The position numbers and the translations under genes are program-made. The notes beneath the pieces were generated by a model that was not told the origin of the DNA, did not search any database, and saw nothing but the letters and a program-made list of their open reading frames with translations. From CAZLFA01 sp964558665 (GTDB lineage: Bacteria; Desulfobacterota; Syntrophia; Syntrophales; PHBD01), in contig CAZLFA010000010.1 of assembly GCA_964558665.1 (NCBI GenBank), forward strand, positions 1 to 64,000: a stretch of DNA of 64,000 bases, read 5' to 3'. Of this stretch, positions 26,251-36,235 are shown piece by piece. How positions within the stretch are numbered: the stretch's first letter is position 1; every line of letters starts with the position of its first letter.

Positions 26251-27339
26251 TTATTTATCACCCTTATCCGACAGAGTTTTTTCATACTCAAGCTTCCCCT
26301 GTATGGAACAGCCCGGTTCTTCTTCCATATGTTCCATATGCCTGATCTCCTCTTTTACAAAGACGGACACAAGGACAGAAACTATCAGCGTGACTATAAT
26401 CACCCCTAGAGAAACCCAGGAATGGTTCTTGAAAAACTCCTCTACAGGATGAATTGAACCCAGGAGCATCTTCAGGCCGATAAACAGCAATATAAAGCTT
26501 ACGCCATGCTTTAAAAACCTGAACATCCCCATAATCCCCTTAAGAGCGAAAAACAGGGAGACCAAACCCATTACGGCAAAAACATTTGAGGTAATCGCTA
26601 TGAAATTCTCCTCTTCGAGAGTCAGCGTATTCACAGCACCTTCCTTGATAACGCCGATTATGGCAGGGATTGAGTCAACAGCAAATAAAACATCTGTTGA
26701 TCCTATTACCAAAAACACGAGAGACAAATTTGTTATATGGAATTTACCATTTATAGTTCTAAAGAAATGGGAGGTATGGGCATCAGGGTCAACGGGAAAC
26801 ATTTTGGACGCTATCTTGAAAAGGATGTTGTTTTCCGGGTGTATCTGCTCATCTTCATTTGTAAAATGCATTTTATAGGCCGTCCAGACCAAAATCACCC
26901 CAAACACATAGATTATCCAGTGAAACCTCTGAACAAGCTCCATACCGACAAGGATAAACAATACTCTTAATACTATTGAAAGGAGGATACCGAGTTTAAG
27001 GAGTTTTGGCTGATTTTTCGGGTGAACTCCCATAAGCGAAAAGATCATTATAAATACAAAGAGATTATCGATAGACAAAGAATATTCCGTGAGATAACCC
27101 GCAATGAATTTAAAAAAAATCTGCGTGCTGGTATTAACTGTTGAACCGGCATTCTGAGGGTAAAACAGGAGGATTGCAAAGCCATAAGCCAAGGCTAATC
27201 CAATCCAGAGTCCTGTCCATTTTAGGGCAGTGCTGACATTCAGATCGCCTTTTCTATGACTTGTTACATAAAAATCAATACCAAATACGATCAGATATAG
27301 AACGATGAAAGATAACCAAAAAATGAGATGAGTATTCAT
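26251..27339 (-). CDS. terC: TerC-family integral membrane protein
   Basis: 362 aa with about eight to nine membrane helices. Signature acidic intramembrane segments are present: YSLSIDNLFVFIMIF (about residue 90) and VLFAVDSIPAII (about 215), with the later repeat FIAITSNVFAVMGL. TerC/Alx proteins are linked to metal (Mn2+) export at the membrane and to tellurite resistance. It stands alone, facing the sensor gene tail to tail. The upstream region was read for a Mn2+ riboswitch and none was convincing. Confidence 0.9.
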   Translation of the reverse strand: MNTHLIFWLSFIVLYLIVFGIDFYVTSHRKGDLNVSTALKWTGLWIGLALAYGFAILLFYPQNAGSTVNTSTQIFFKFIAGYLTEYSLSIDNLFVFIMIFSLMGVHPKNQPKLLKLGILLSIVLRVLFILVGMELVQRFHWIIYVFGVILVWTAYKMHFTNEDEQIHPENNILFKIASKMFPVDPDAHTSHFFRTINGKFHITNLSLVFLVIGSTDVLFAVDSIPAIIGVIKEGAVNTLTLEEENFIAITSNVFAVMGLVSLFFALKGIMGMFRFLKHGVSFILLFIGLKMLLGSIHPVEEFFKNHSWVSLGVIIVTLIVSVLVSVFVKEEIRHMEHMEEEPGCSIQGKLEYEKTLSDKGDK

Positions 27340-27517
27340 GTTTGTTTAACTGGAACCTGCTTTTAGTGGGACGGAGTATAAGAAATACACTGCTGCATGT
27401 CAATGATAAACTGGCCGAGGTAATACGGGTTTGCTGTATCACGTTTTGCCGAAGTCATAATGTTCTGATTCTATCCCCGAGGAAAAGCTGACAATTACAG
27501 CCGGACCCCTCTGGAAA

Positions 27518-28243
27518 TCATTTAATGAGCATAAACAATCCCAGAAGCGCCAGCAGAATCAGCATGATTCTGCGGTACGACTCCTCCTTGATCTTCCCGT
27601 AGAGAAGCGAACCGGCCCAGGTTCCGAGAATCAGCACGGGCAGAGACGCGAGAAAAAAGATGATAACCTTTTCCGTCATCAGCCCTCCCATCGCCTGCGA
27701 AACGATCACCACCAGCCCCGATATGACAAAGAAACCCTGAAGCGTAACCTTGATCTGATCCTTGCTCCATGGCTGAAGAGACGTATAGACAATTACCGGA
27801 GGACCGGAGGCGCTGATCGCGCCGCCCAGGCATCCCGCCAGGAAACCTGCAACATATGCCCACGCACGGGCAAACTCTCTGGCAACGGGTTTCATTAACA
27901 GGCCGTACAAAGCATACAGGATGAGTACTATGCCGACGATCCACTGTATTATCTGCACATCCAAGCGGTTCAGAAGCCAAACCCCAACCGGCGCACCGGG
28001 AACGGAACCCGCGCAGAGCGGATACAGCTTCTGCCAATCCCAGTGCTGCCTTAACTGCACAAGCAGAAAGACAGTCAGCGCCACCCCGTAAAGGCCAACC
28101 AGAGGTATGGCTGTCCTGACATCAAGAAAAATTGCCAGCAGGGGAAGAGACAGCAGAACCGAACCAAAGCCGGAAAGCCCCTGAATGAAACCGGCACAAA
28201 AGGCGATAAGACCCAGAATGATGTAGATATCCATTGACGTCAA
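27518..28243 (-). CDS. TauE/SafE-family sulfite or anion exporter
   Basis: 241 aa, highly hydrophobic with eight membrane helices and the internal repeat of the family (GLSGFGSVLLSLPLLAIFLD in the first half, GCLGGAISASGPPVIVYTSL in the second). Such proteins export sulfite, sulfoacetate or related anions. It ends near the start of a gap before terC and begins 12 nt after the typA stop on the same strand, so it may be read through from typA. Confidence 0.88.
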   Translation of the reverse strand: MTSMDIYIILGLIAFCAGFIQGLSGFGSVLLSLPLLAIFLDVRTAIPLVGLYGVALTVFLLVQLRQHWDWQKLYPLCAGSVPGAPVGVWLLNRLDVQIIQWIVGIVLILYALYGLLMKPVAREFARAWAYVAGFLAGCLGGAISASGPPVIVYTSLQPWSKDQIKVTLQGFFVISGLVVIVSQAMGGLMTEKVIIFFLASLPVLILGTWAGSLLYGKIKEESYRRIMLILLALLGLFMLIK

Positions 28244-28255
28244 CGCTGTTGATAA

Positions 28256-30073
28256 TCATCCCTCTCTTTTCAGTTTCGCGGACCTTTTGTTGGAATCGAG
28301 CTCCATCTTACGTAAACGTATATTCAGAGGAGTGATCTCAACGAGTTCATCCACGGCAATGAACTCAATAGATTGATCGAGCGATAAGGGACGCGGCGGC
28401 CTCAGCGTCACGGTTGCTTCCGCGGTCGAGCTTCTGATGTTGGTCAGCTTCTTTTCTTTCGTAATGTTAACTGCCATATCGCCGGAGCGGTTCCTCTCGC
28501 CGATGATCATCCCGTCATAAACCTCTGTTCCCACCTCGATGAAAAGCTCTCCGCGATCCACCATGGCCAGGCATGCATAAGGCGTTGCTCTGCCGGCCCT
28601 GTCGGCCAGCAGAGCCCCGCTTGCGCGCTGAGGTATGTGTCCGAACCATGGCTGATAGTTTTCAAAAAGCGTGTTCATCACCCCTGCCCCTTTTGTGTCG
28701 GTCAGAAAGTGAGAACGAAACCCGATCAGACCGCGGGAAGGCACCAGAAACTCCATATTGACACGACCGCTGCCCTTATTGATCAACTGTACCATACGGC
28801 CCTTCCTTATCGATAACTTCTCCGTGATTATTCCGACGAACTCTTCCGGGACATCTACAAAAACTCTTTCTACCGGTTCACATGTCGTACCATTGATCTT
28901 CTTGGTGATAACATTCGGTCTCGACACCATTAACTCATAACCTTCACGACGCATGGTCTCAATCAGCACGGCCATCTGCAGCTCGCCTCTCCCGCAGACC
29001 TCAAAGGCATCCTTGCGCTCCAGAGGCTTCAATTGCAGAGCCACATTGCGCATGTTCTCCTTTTCCAAACGCTCGAGAAGATGGCGGGATGTGAGATACT
29101 TGCCTTCACGGCCGGCAAAGGGGCTGTTGTTGACATAAAAAATCATGGAGACCGTGGGCTCATCGATATCGATGCGGGGAAGCGGTAGAGGATTTTCCAG
29201 CGAGCTTATCGTGTCGCCTATACTTATCGACTGGATGCCCGCAACGGCGACGATGTCACCGGCTTCGACAACGTCCACCTGTTTTTTCCGCAGGCCGTAA
29301 AAGGTGTACAGGACTGACAGCTTGATACCAGGGGTGATCGTATCCTCACGGCAAAGGCTGTAGAACTGGTTCATGGCCATCGAGCCGTTCATCAGGCGCC
29401 CGATGGCTATCTGTCCTACATAGGGGTCGTAATCAAGGTTAGTTACCAGAAACTGCGGAACGTGTTCGTCGGAAGCTTCAGGCCCCGGAATCGCCGAACA
29501 TATTGTGTCGAAAAGCGGCTTCAGGTCTTCCGAGGCATCCCCTGCCTTGCTGTGGGCAACGCCCTTCTTGGCATTCGTATAAAGGATGGGAAACTCTATC
29601 TGCTGTTCGCTGGCATCAAGATCGATAAAAAGGTCATATACTTCATTTATCACCTCTTCAATGCGGGCGTCAGCCCGGTCAATCTTGTTGATGACAAGGA
29701 CAATAGGCAGATGTCGGGCAAGGGCTTTCTTCACAACAAACCGGGTTTGCGGAAGGGGGCCTTCGCTGGCATCCACCAGCAGAATCGCTCCGTCAACCAT
29801 GTTCAGGCTGCGCTCCACCTCTCCTCCGAAATCGGCATGGCCCGGCGTGTCGACGATGTTTATCTTGACGTCTTTGTACCAGACGGCCGTATTTTTTGCC
29901 ATGATGGTAATCCCCCGCTCCCTTTCGAGATCCATGGAGTCCATGACCCTTTCCGCGACTCCCTGATTTTCTCTGAATATGCCGGTCTGTTTCAGCATGG
30001 CATCGACCAGCGTAGTCTTCCCATGATCGACATGGGCGATGATGGCAATATTTCTGATATTCTCTTTTCGCAT
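28256..30073 (-). CDS. typA: Translational GTPase TypA/BipA
   Basis: 605 aa, the usual length. G1 HVDHGKTTLVDAML, G2 region RERGITI, G3 DTPGHADFGGEVER, G4 NKIDRADAR, then EF-G-like domains and the BipA-specific C-terminus (RAGRATPYACLAMVDRGELF, IGERNRSGDMAVNITKEKKL). Preceded by AAAGGA. A ribosome-binding GTPase that supports 50S assembly and stress growth. Transcribed divergently from the YhcC-type gene. Confidence 0.96.
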   Translation of the reverse strand: MRKENIRNIAIIAHVDHGKTTLVDAMLKQTGIFRENQGVAERVMDSMDLERERGITIMAKNTAVWYKDVKINIVDTPGHADFGGEVERSLNMVDGAILLVDASEGPLPQTRFVVKKALARHLPIVLVINKIDRADARIEEVINEVYDLFIDLDASEQQIEFPILYTNAKKGVAHSKAGDASEDLKPLFDTICSAIPGPEASDEHVPQFLVTNLDYDPYVGQIAIGRLMNGSMAMNQFYSLCREDTITPGIKLSVLYTFYGLRKKQVDVVEAGDIVAVAGIQSISIGDTISSLENPLPLPRIDIDEPTVSMIFYVNNSPFAGREGKYLTSRHLLERLEKENMRNVALQLKPLERKDAFEVCGRGELQMAVLIETMRREGYELMVSRPNVITKKINGTTCEPVERVFVDVPEEFVGIITEKLSIRKGRMVQLINKGSGRVNMEFLVPSRGLIGFRSHFLTDTKGAGVMNTLFENYQPWFGHIPQRASGALLADRAGRATPYACLAMVDRGELFIEVGTEVYDGMIIGERNRSGDMAVNITKEKKLTNIRSSTAEATVTLRPPRPLSLDQSIEFIAVDELVEITPLNIRLRKMELDSNKRSAKLKREG

Positions 30074-30209
30074 TCCTTTAACCTCATTTCTTTACATTAC
30101 TGTCCCGTTCAGCTATCACGAATTGCTTCCGGTTCAAAATAAAATCGATATTGAAGTTGAATTACGCATCGTGTAGGCTTTAAAATAATATTTTTTTACC
30201 GAGGTTAAT

Positions 30210-31172
30210 TTGCCGAAACCCGATTTCTGGAAAAATACAAAACGATATTATGATCTGAAAAGCTTCTGGCGAAACCGGTTCAGGGGCAATGTCTATAAAA
30301 TTCCCATAGACGCCGGTTTTACCTGTCCGAACCGCGACGGGACGGTTGCCTCGGGCGGCTGCATCTACTGCGACGGAAGGGGATCGAAACTGCGCCAGGC
30401 CGGGCCTCTGCCTTCCGTCAGCGAACAGATTTCACGCGGTCAGGACTATTACCGGCGTCATCGCAAGGCAGGAAAATTCATCGCGTATTTTCAGACATTC
30501 ACGAACACCCATGCGCCTTCCGAGCATCTGAAGAGGCTGTATGACGAAGCCCTGTCACAAGAAGACGTTATCGGGCTCTCCATAGGCACACGCCCGGACT
30601 GTGTCCCTGACGACACACTTGAGCTGATAGAGACATACACATCGGAATATCATGTCTGGCTGGAATTCGGCCTCCAGTCCATTCATGACCGTACACTCCG
30701 GTCTCTAAACAGGGGTCATAACCCGGCACAGTTTTTGGATGCCGTAAAAAGAGCGTCCGGCAGAAATATCTTCATTTGCGTGCATATCATCCTGGGGCTT
30801 CCGGGAGAGACACATGAAGAAATGCTGGAGACAGCAAAGATTCTGGCCGGGCTCCCCATACAGGGGATCAAGATCCATCTTCTCCTGGCTCTACAGGGAA
30901 CACATCTGGGAGAAAAGTATCAACAGGGCAAGGTCAGGATGCTGACAAAGGAAGAATATACAGGCACCGTTTGCGACATTCTGGAAATTTTGCCGCCTGA
31001 CATGGTCATTCAACGGTTGACAGCCGACGGTTATCGGGATATCTTCCTCGCCCCCGAGTGGGCGGTAAACAAAATGGATGTACTGAATTCCATTGACCGG
31101 GAAATGACAAAAAGGGATTCCTGGCAAGGGAAGGATTTAAAGGATAAGACCAATTTGCATTCAGAAGTATAA
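30210..31172 (+). CDS. TIGR01212/YhcC-type radical SAM protein
   Basis: 320 aa from a TTG start with GAGG 5 nt upstream. The radical SAM cluster motif is of the long YhcC kind, CPNRDGTVASGGCIYCDG near residues 37-54 (C-x12-C-x2-C), followed by FQTFTNTHAP, SIGTRPDCVP, LEFGLQS and HIILGLPGET. Its substrate is not established. It is followed by hisH 23 nt later on the same strand, although a functional link is not implied. Confidence 0.9.
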   Translation: MPKPDFWKNTKRYYDLKSFWRNRFRGNVYKIPIDAGFTCPNRDGTVASGGCIYCDGRGSKLRQAGPLPSVSEQISRGQDYYRRHRKAGKFIAYFQTFTNTHAPSEHLKRLYDEALSQEDVIGLSIGTRPDCVPDDTLELIETYTSEYHVWLEFGLQSIHDRTLRSLNRGHNPAQFLDAVKRASGRNIFICVHIILGLPGETHEEMLETAKILAGLPIQGIKIHLLLALQGTHLGEKYQQGKVRMLTKEEYTGTVCDILEILPPDMVIQRLTADGYRDIFLAPEWAVNKMDVLNSIDREMTKRDSWQGKDLKDKTNLHSEV

Positions 31173-31195
31173 CAAGGCGGCAAGGAAGTTTTAAT

Positions 31196-31834
31196 ATGAT
31201 TGGGATTATAGACTATAAAGCCGGCAACCTGACCAGTGTGGAAAGGGCGCTTCGTTCTCTGAATGAACCGTGCATCGTGACCGGCGATCCTGCAATCCTT
31301 GACAGAGCGGAACGCATTATCTTTCCGGGTGTAGGTGCGGCGGGAGAAGCCATGGAGAACCTGCGCCAGGCTGGTCTGGATCAATGGATAAAGAAATGGG
31401 TTGACGAAGGCAGACCGACCCTGGGGATTTGTCTCGGCACTCAGGTTATATTCGATGTCAGCGAAGAGGACAACAATACCAGGTGCCTGGGAATCATTCC
31501 CGGCTCCGTAAAGCTGTTCTCAAGGGAGCTTGAACAGGACGGCAGGCCGCTGAAGATCCCGCACATGGGCTGGAACGAAGTGGAATTCGGGCAAAATCAC
31601 CCTTTATTCAAGGGCATACAAAAAGGCGCTGAATTCTATTTCGTGCATTCATACTACCCGGCTCCGGCAGACAGCAGCCTGATTCTTGGCTGGACGGATT
31701 ACGGCATCCGCTTTTGCGCCGCCGTCTCCAGAAAAAATCTGGTCGCCGTTCAGTTCCATCCGGAAAAAAGCGGCCGGCCCGGCCTCGGCATCCTGAAGAA
31801 TTTCAGCCGTTGGGAGGGCAGGGATGATAAGTAA
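31196..31834 (+). CDS. hisH: Imidazole glycerol phosphate synthase, glutaminase subunit
   Basis: 212 aa class I glutamine amidotransferase. The nucleophile C79 is in GICLGTQVIF, with the catalytic H-x-E in VQFHPEKSG near residue 187; the N-terminus MIGIIDYKAGNLTSV is diagnostic. Together with HisF it converts PRFAR to IGP and AICAR in histidine synthesis. Overlaps hisF by 11 nt. No other his genes are in the window. Confidence 0.95.
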   Translation: MIGIIDYKAGNLTSVERALRSLNEPCIVTGDPAILDRAERIIFPGVGAAGEAMENLRQAGLDQWIKKWVDEGRPTLGICLGTQVIFDVSEEDNNTRCLGIIPGSVKLFSRELEQDGRPLKIPHMGWNEVEFGQNHPLFKGIQKGAEFYFVHSYYPAPADSSLILGWTDYGIRFCAAVSRKNLVAVQFHPEKSGRPGLGILKNFSRWEGRDDK

Positions 31835-32603
31835 ACGCATAATTCCCTGTCTGGATGTACGGGATGGCCTTTTGACCAAAGGCATTAAATTCCGGAACAA
31901 CATTGATATTGGCGACCCCGTGGAAGTCGCACGGAATTATTATGAACAGGGGGCGGATGAGATAGTCTTTTACGACATAACGGCATCAGCCGAAGGACGC
32001 GGCATCATGATCGATGTGGTGCAGCGCGTTGCCGAAACGATCTTCATACCGTTTTCCGTCGGGGGAGGGATAGGCTCCGTCGATCACATGCGGCAGGTGA
32101 TTCTCGCCGGCGCCGAAAAGATAAGCATCAACACCGAGGCGATAAAAAATCCCTCTTTGATATCGGAAGGCGCCAGAGCGTTCGGCAGTCAGTGCATAGT
32201 TCTGGGCATGGATGTAAAAAAAGTTGAAGTAACCAAGGGTACGCCTTCCGGCTATGAAATGGTAATTCACGGCGGCCGGACATACACAGGCATAGATGCC
32301 CTCTGGTGGGCAAAGGAGGCTGAACGTCTGGGCGCGGGAGAAATCTGCCTTAATTCTATAGACGCGGACGGCACCCAAGACGGGTACGAGCTTGATCTGA
32401 CCAGAATGATTTCATCGAGCGTCAGGATTCCGGTTATCGCCTCCGGCGGCGCCGGAAAACCGGAGCATCTGCGCGATGTTCTTATTCAGGGGCAGGCAGA
32501 TGCCGCGCTGATCGCCTCCATGGTTCATTATCGCACTTATTCGATCCCGGAAATCAAAATCTTCCTGAAAGAAAGCGGCGTCAAGACCAGAATGAACTGG
32601 TGA
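31824..32603 (+). CDS. hisF: Imidazole glycerol phosphate synthase, cyclase subunit
   Basis: 259 aa TIM barrel. Catalytic Asp pair: D11 in IPCLDVRDG and the second in VLGMDVKKV near residue 130. Phosphate-binding turns SVGGGI, INTEAIKNP, SGGAG and ALIASMVHY occur in order. Translationally coupled to hisH. Length is normal. Confidence 0.96.
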   Translation: MISKRIIPCLDVRDGLLTKGIKFRNNIDIGDPVEVARNYYEQGADEIVFYDITASAEGRGIMIDVVQRVAETIFIPFSVGGGIGSVDHMRQVILAGAEKISINTEAIKNPSLISEGARAFGSQCIVLGMDVKKVEVTKGTPSGYEMVIHGGRTYTGIDALWWAKEAERLGAGEICLNSIDADGTQDGYELDLTRMISSSVRIPVIASGGAGKPEHLRDVLIQGQADAALIASMVHYRTYSIPEIKIFLKESGVKTRMNW

Positions 32604-32669
32604 TGATTTTTGTTAATTATGGTAAAATACCATCATTGATTTTACGATGATAAAACCAAGGGGGCAAAT

Positions 32670-33548
32670 ATGAAGAAGATTCTTTTCTCCATCTTTCTGG
32701 TATTGATCACAGCAAACTGCCTTTATGCAGACCAGGTGAGATCCATCGTCACAGAGGTAGAAGGCCTCGCATGCATGGGGCGCGACAAATCAATGTCCGA
32801 GACGGAAACCATGGCCATGCAGGAGGCAAAGCGGAAAGCTGCCGAATACGCTGCGACATATATTAAAAGTGAAACAGACATGAAGGATTTCATTCTGGAA
32901 AAGGATCTGGTAGCCGCTTATACAAGAGCCATGATCAAGATCCTGCAGGAAATCGACAAGACCTGGTATAAAGACCCTGCATCAGGTCAGTGCTACAGAA
33001 TCAAGATCAAGGCGGAAGTCGTGCCCGACGAGGGCTCGATGAAGAAAATCGCCAACACGGATCTTTCAGACAATCCCAGCGCCCCGCTGACGGTCAAAGT
33101 GTACACCGATAAATCGACATACCGCGCCGGAGAAAAGATAAAAATATTCCTCAAGGGCAACAGACCGTTTTTCGCAAATATAATCTACAAAAATGCCGAC
33201 GGCCAGCTTCTGCAGCTGCTGCCTAATCCATACCGCCAGCAAAACTACTTCCAGGGCGGCGCTGTTTTTGAAATCCCCTCGGGAGATGACAAGTATGACC
33301 TGGAGGTCACGGAACCTTTCGGTGCGGAAACAGTAACCGTTTATGCCAGCAGTTCCCAGATCGGAGACCTTGATCTGAAAGCACAGGGAGCCGTGTACGA
33401 GGTAAAGACAAAACCCAGGGATATTTCCGTGGGAACGCGCGGAGTTAAATTCTCTGTAAAGGATACCCGGATAAAAGAAAGCGGCAGCGCGCCGAGGCCC
33501 GCAGCCCAGTTTATAGAGTCCAGTGTAACCATAAATACATCGAGATGA
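32670..33548 (+). CDS. Exported DUF4384-domain protein
   Basis: 292 aa with a signal peptide (KKILFSIFLVLITANCLYAD). An N-terminal LPP20/FlgT-like region (VEGLACMGRDKSMSETETMA to TWYKDPASGQCYRIKIKAEV) is followed by a DUF4384 beta domain (LTVKVYTDKSTYRAGEKIKI to YDLEVTEPFGAETVTVYASS). DUF4384 occurs in envelope proteins and stress-related proteins of Gram-negative bacteria. It overlaps epmB by 4 nt. Confidence 0.82.
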   Translation: MKKILFSIFLVLITANCLYADQVRSIVTEVEGLACMGRDKSMSETETMAMQEAKRKAAEYAATYIKSETDMKDFILEKDLVAAYTRAMIKILQEIDKTWYKDPASGQCYRIKIKAEVVPDEGSMKKIANTDLSDNPSAPLTVKVYTDKSTYRAGEKIKIFLKGNRPFFANIIYKNADGQLLQLLPNPYRQQNYFQGGAVFEIPSGDDKYDLEVTEPFGAETVTVYASSSQIGDLDLKAQGAVYEVKTKPRDISVGTRGVKFSVKDTRIKESGSAPRPAAQFIESSVTINTSR

Positions 33549-34627
33549 AACCGGGTTTGCTGATATCAGCCTCCGCCAGCAGAACGTCGGACGGCGCTAT
33601 AAATAACAACTGGTCTGACTGGCGCTGGCAATTCAGGAACCGCATCAGGACAATCGACAAGCTTAACGAAGCCCTCCGCGGCGAATCAGGGCGGCCGGGG
33701 GATTGCCGCAAGGTTACCCGGATCTATCCTCTGGCGGCAACCCCTTATTATCTTTCTCTCATCCAGCCGTCAGATCCGAACGATCCCATCCGCCGCCAGT
33801 GCTTCCCCGATATAAAGGAACTGACATATTCAACCGGCGGCGTCGCCGACCCGCTGGAGGAAGACCGGCATATGGAGGTCCCGGGTTTGATCCATCGTTA
33901 TCCGGACCGCTGTCTGGTTATCATGACAAATATCTGTGCCACGTACTGCAGGCACTGTAACCGCAAAAGGATATGGAAAACAAAATCGTGCATCAAGGAT
34001 AAGGCATACGCACAGAGGATCATCGACTGCATTGCCTCCAGGACGTCAATCCGGGAAGTCATCCTGTCCGGCGGGGACCCGCTCACGTTGAGCGATAAGC
34101 TGATCGACAACTTTCTGTCCGATCTCAGAAAAATACGCCATGTCGAGGTAATCCGCATCGGCAGCAGAACACCCGTGGTTCTGCCCATGAGGATCACTTC
34201 TGAATTATGTATGATTCTGAGAAGGCACAGACCTCTCTGGTTTAATACCCATTTCAACCACCCGCGCGAAATAACCCGCGAATCATCACGCGCCTGCGAA
34301 ATGCTGACGGAAGCAGGCATCCCGATATCAAACCAGACTGTTCTTCTGCGAGGTGTCAACGATGATTACGACACAATGCGCGATCTTTTGTACGGTCTGC
34401 AGAAAATTTCCGTTCGCCCCTATTATCTTTTCCAGTGTGATCCGGTTCAGGGCACCGACCATTTCCATGCGGATATCTGGCGGGGCATGGAGATTATGGA
34501 AAAACTATGGAAAAACGTCTCCGGCCTGTGCATACCCCGGTATGTCCTTGACGTACCCGGAGGTAAAGGCAAGATTCCTCTGCAGCCCTTTTGCATGATG
34601 GAAAGCGCCGGCATCGAAAAAACTTGA
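33545..34627 (+). CDS. epmB: EF-P lysine 2,3-aminomutase (radical SAM)
   Basis: 360 aa. Radical SAM motif C131-x3-C135-x2-C138 in CATYCRHCNRKRIW. The PLP-binding Lys is in DVPGGKGKIPLQP near residue 343. It converts alpha-lysine to (R)-beta-lysine used by EpmA to modify EF-P; the gene sits directly before efp and epmA, which supports EpmB over a catabolic KamA. A stand-alone catabolic aminomutase would be longer (about 416 aa). Confidence 0.92.
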   Translation: MKPGLLISASASRTSDGAINNNWSDWRWQFRNRIRTIDKLNEALRGESGRPGDCRKVTRIYPLAATPYYLSLIQPSDPNDPIRRQCFPDIKELTYSTGGVADPLEEDRHMEVPGLIHRYPDRCLVIMTNICATYCRHCNRKRIWKTKSCIKDKAYAQRIIDCIASRTSIREVILSGGDPLTLSDKLIDNFLSDLRKIRHVEVIRIGSRTPVVLPMRITSELCMILRRHRPLWFNTHFNHPREITRESSRACEMLTEAGIPISNQTVLLRGVNDDYDTMRDLLYGLQKISVRPYYLFQCDPVQGTDHFHADIWRGMEIMEKLWKNVSGLCIPRYVLDVPGGKGKIPLQPFCMMESAGIEKT

Positions 34628-34634
34628 ACAATCT

Positions 34635-34664
34635 TTTGACAAGCCGCCTCAAATCGATTAAAGA
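34635..34664 (+). promoter_or_regulatory. Possible promoter of efp
   Basis: TTGACA at 34636-34641 and TAAAGA at 34659-34664 are separated by 17 nt, about 70 nt before the efp start. It would let efp be expressed separately from epmB. Weak -10 match. Confidence 0.4.
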
Positions 34665-34731
34665 ACACGAAAAATTGCGAATATATTATTCCGGTTGAGG
34701 CTACTAAGCCGCTGATTAAGGAGTACCGACC

Positions 34732-35295
34732 ATGTACAATGCAAGCGATTTAAAAAAAGGATTGAGAATCAAGATCGACGGAGATCCCCATATCATAACG
34801 GAGTTCAACTTTGTCAAGCCAGGCAAGGGACAGGCGCTATATAGATGCAAGCTGAAGAACATGATCAACGAATCACAGTTTGAAAGAACCTTTCGCTCCG
34901 TGGATACCTTTGAATCGGCAGATCTCCAGGAGAAAAAGATGCAGTACCTCTACATGGAGGGCGGCAAATACTGCTTCATGGACAACGTTACATACGACCA
35001 GGTGTATATGTCGGAAGACGCGGTGGGTGACGCCAGAAACTACCTGATCGATAATCTGGAAGTTTCCGTGCTTCTTTTTGAAGACCGTCCGTTAGGCATT
35101 ACACCACCCAACTCAGTTGATCTGGTGGTAACCAAGGCCGAACCCTGGGCAAAGGGCGATACGGTAACGGGAAAGACCAAACCCGTGACCGTTCAGACCG
35201 GTTACACGCTGCAGGTGCCTCCCTTCATTGAGGAAGGTGAAAAAATTCGTATTGATACGCGCACAGGAGAATACGTCACCCGCGTCAAGGGATAG
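34732..35295 (+). CDS. efp: Elongation factor P
   Basis: 187 aa, standard three-domain length. The modification loop is FVKPGKGQAL with K32 aligned to E. coli Lys34, the residue that EpmA beta-lysylates. The C-terminal motif EEGEKIRIDTRTGEYVTRVK is typical. AAGGAG precedes the ATG. EF-P relieves ribosome stalling at polyproline stretches. Linked to epmB upstream and epmA 5 nt downstream. Confidence 0.97.
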   Translation: MYNASDLKKGLRIKIDGDPHIITEFNFVKPGKGQALYRCKLKNMINESQFERTFRSVDTFESADLQEKKMQYLYMEGGKYCFMDNVTYDQVYMSEDAVGDARNYLIDNLEVSVLLFEDRPLGITPPNSVDLVVTKAEPWAKGDTVTGKTKPVTVQTGYTLQVPPFIEEGEKIRIDTRTGEYVTRVKG

Positions 35296-35300
35296 AACAA

Positions 35301-36212
35301 ATGATGGAGGCAGAACGGACGGATGTTCTCTGGGTCCGCGCAGCAATGATCCAGGCCATCCGTCTCTTTTTCATTACCCAAGGATATCTCGAGGTCGAAA
35401 CCCCCTATCTCATCCCCGCCCCCGCGCCGGAAACCCATATCGACGCCATTGCCTGCGGCAATCTTTTTCTGCACACATCACCCGAATTATGCATGAAACG
35501 GCTTGTAGCGGCAGGCTACGGCAAAATATTCCAGATCGGCAAATGCTACCGCGCCGCTGAACGCGGAGCCCGTCATCTCCCCGAGTTTACCATGCTGGAA
35601 TGGTACCGCGCGGGCACAGACTATTTCGGCCTGATGAAGGAATGCGAAGAGATGATCCACTTTGTCTCCGCCCAGACCGGCAGAGGAAATACAATAAATT
35701 ACAGAGGCCGTGAAATTGATTTAACCCCTCCCTGGGAAAGGCTGACCGTACATGACGCCTTTGACCGTTACGCACCGGTATCGATGCAGCAGGCATTGAA
35801 GGAAAACAGCTTCGATGAAATTATGGCCTTTAATATTGAGCCCCGCCTGGGTCAAAAAAAACCTTCTTTTATTTTCGACTATCCTGCAATTCACGCCTCC
35901 CTTGCCAGGATAAAAACGGACAGTCCCGAACTGGCCGAGCGCGTGGAACTATACGTGGCGGGCATAGAGCTGGCAAACGGCTTTTCCGAGCTCAATGATC
36001 CCGCTGAACAACGCAGGCGTTTCATGGAAGCCATGCAGGAACGCAAAGCAATGGGAAAGACGGTTTATCCAACGGCGGAAAAATTTCTGGAGGCAGTCGG
36101 CCATATGCCGGTATCCGCCGGCATTGCCTTCGGTATAGACAGACTGGTTATGCTTTTTACCGGGGCATTGTCCATTGATGAAGTCGTCACCTTTATCCCG
36201 GAAGATTTATAG
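35301..36212 (+). CDS. epmA: EF-P lysyltransferase EpmA (PoxA/GenX)
   Basis: 303 aa, a class II lysyl-tRNA synthetase-like catalytic core lacking the N-terminal anticodon domain. Motif 2 region LHTSPELCMKRLVAAGYGKI to FTMLEWYRA and motif 3 AFGIDRLVMLFTG are present. It activates (R)-beta-lysine and ligates it to EF-P Lys32. The next ORF starts 119 nt later (tolQ). The hydroxylase EpmC is not in the window. Confidence 0.94.
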   Translation: MMEAERTDVLWVRAAMIQAIRLFFITQGYLEVETPYLIPAPAPETHIDAIACGNLFLHTSPELCMKRLVAAGYGKIFQIGKCYRAAERGARHLPEFTMLEWYRAGTDYFGLMKECEEMIHFVSAQTGRGNTINYRGREIDLTPPWERLTVHDAFDRYAPVSMQQALKENSFDEIMAFNIEPRLGQKKPSFIFDYPAIHASLARIKTDSPELAERVELYVAGIELANGFSELNDPAEQRRRFMEAMQERKAMGKTVYPTAEKFLEAVGHMPVSAGIAFGIDRLVMLFTGALSIDEVVTFIPEDL

Positions 36213-36235
36213 AACAAATTAAACCCTATAGGCTA

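Noticed and set aside
27340..27517. A Mn2+ (yybP-ykoY) riboswitch before terC
   Set aside because: Only a loose GGGGATAG was found; the conserved GGGGAGUA and CUGCC core are absent.
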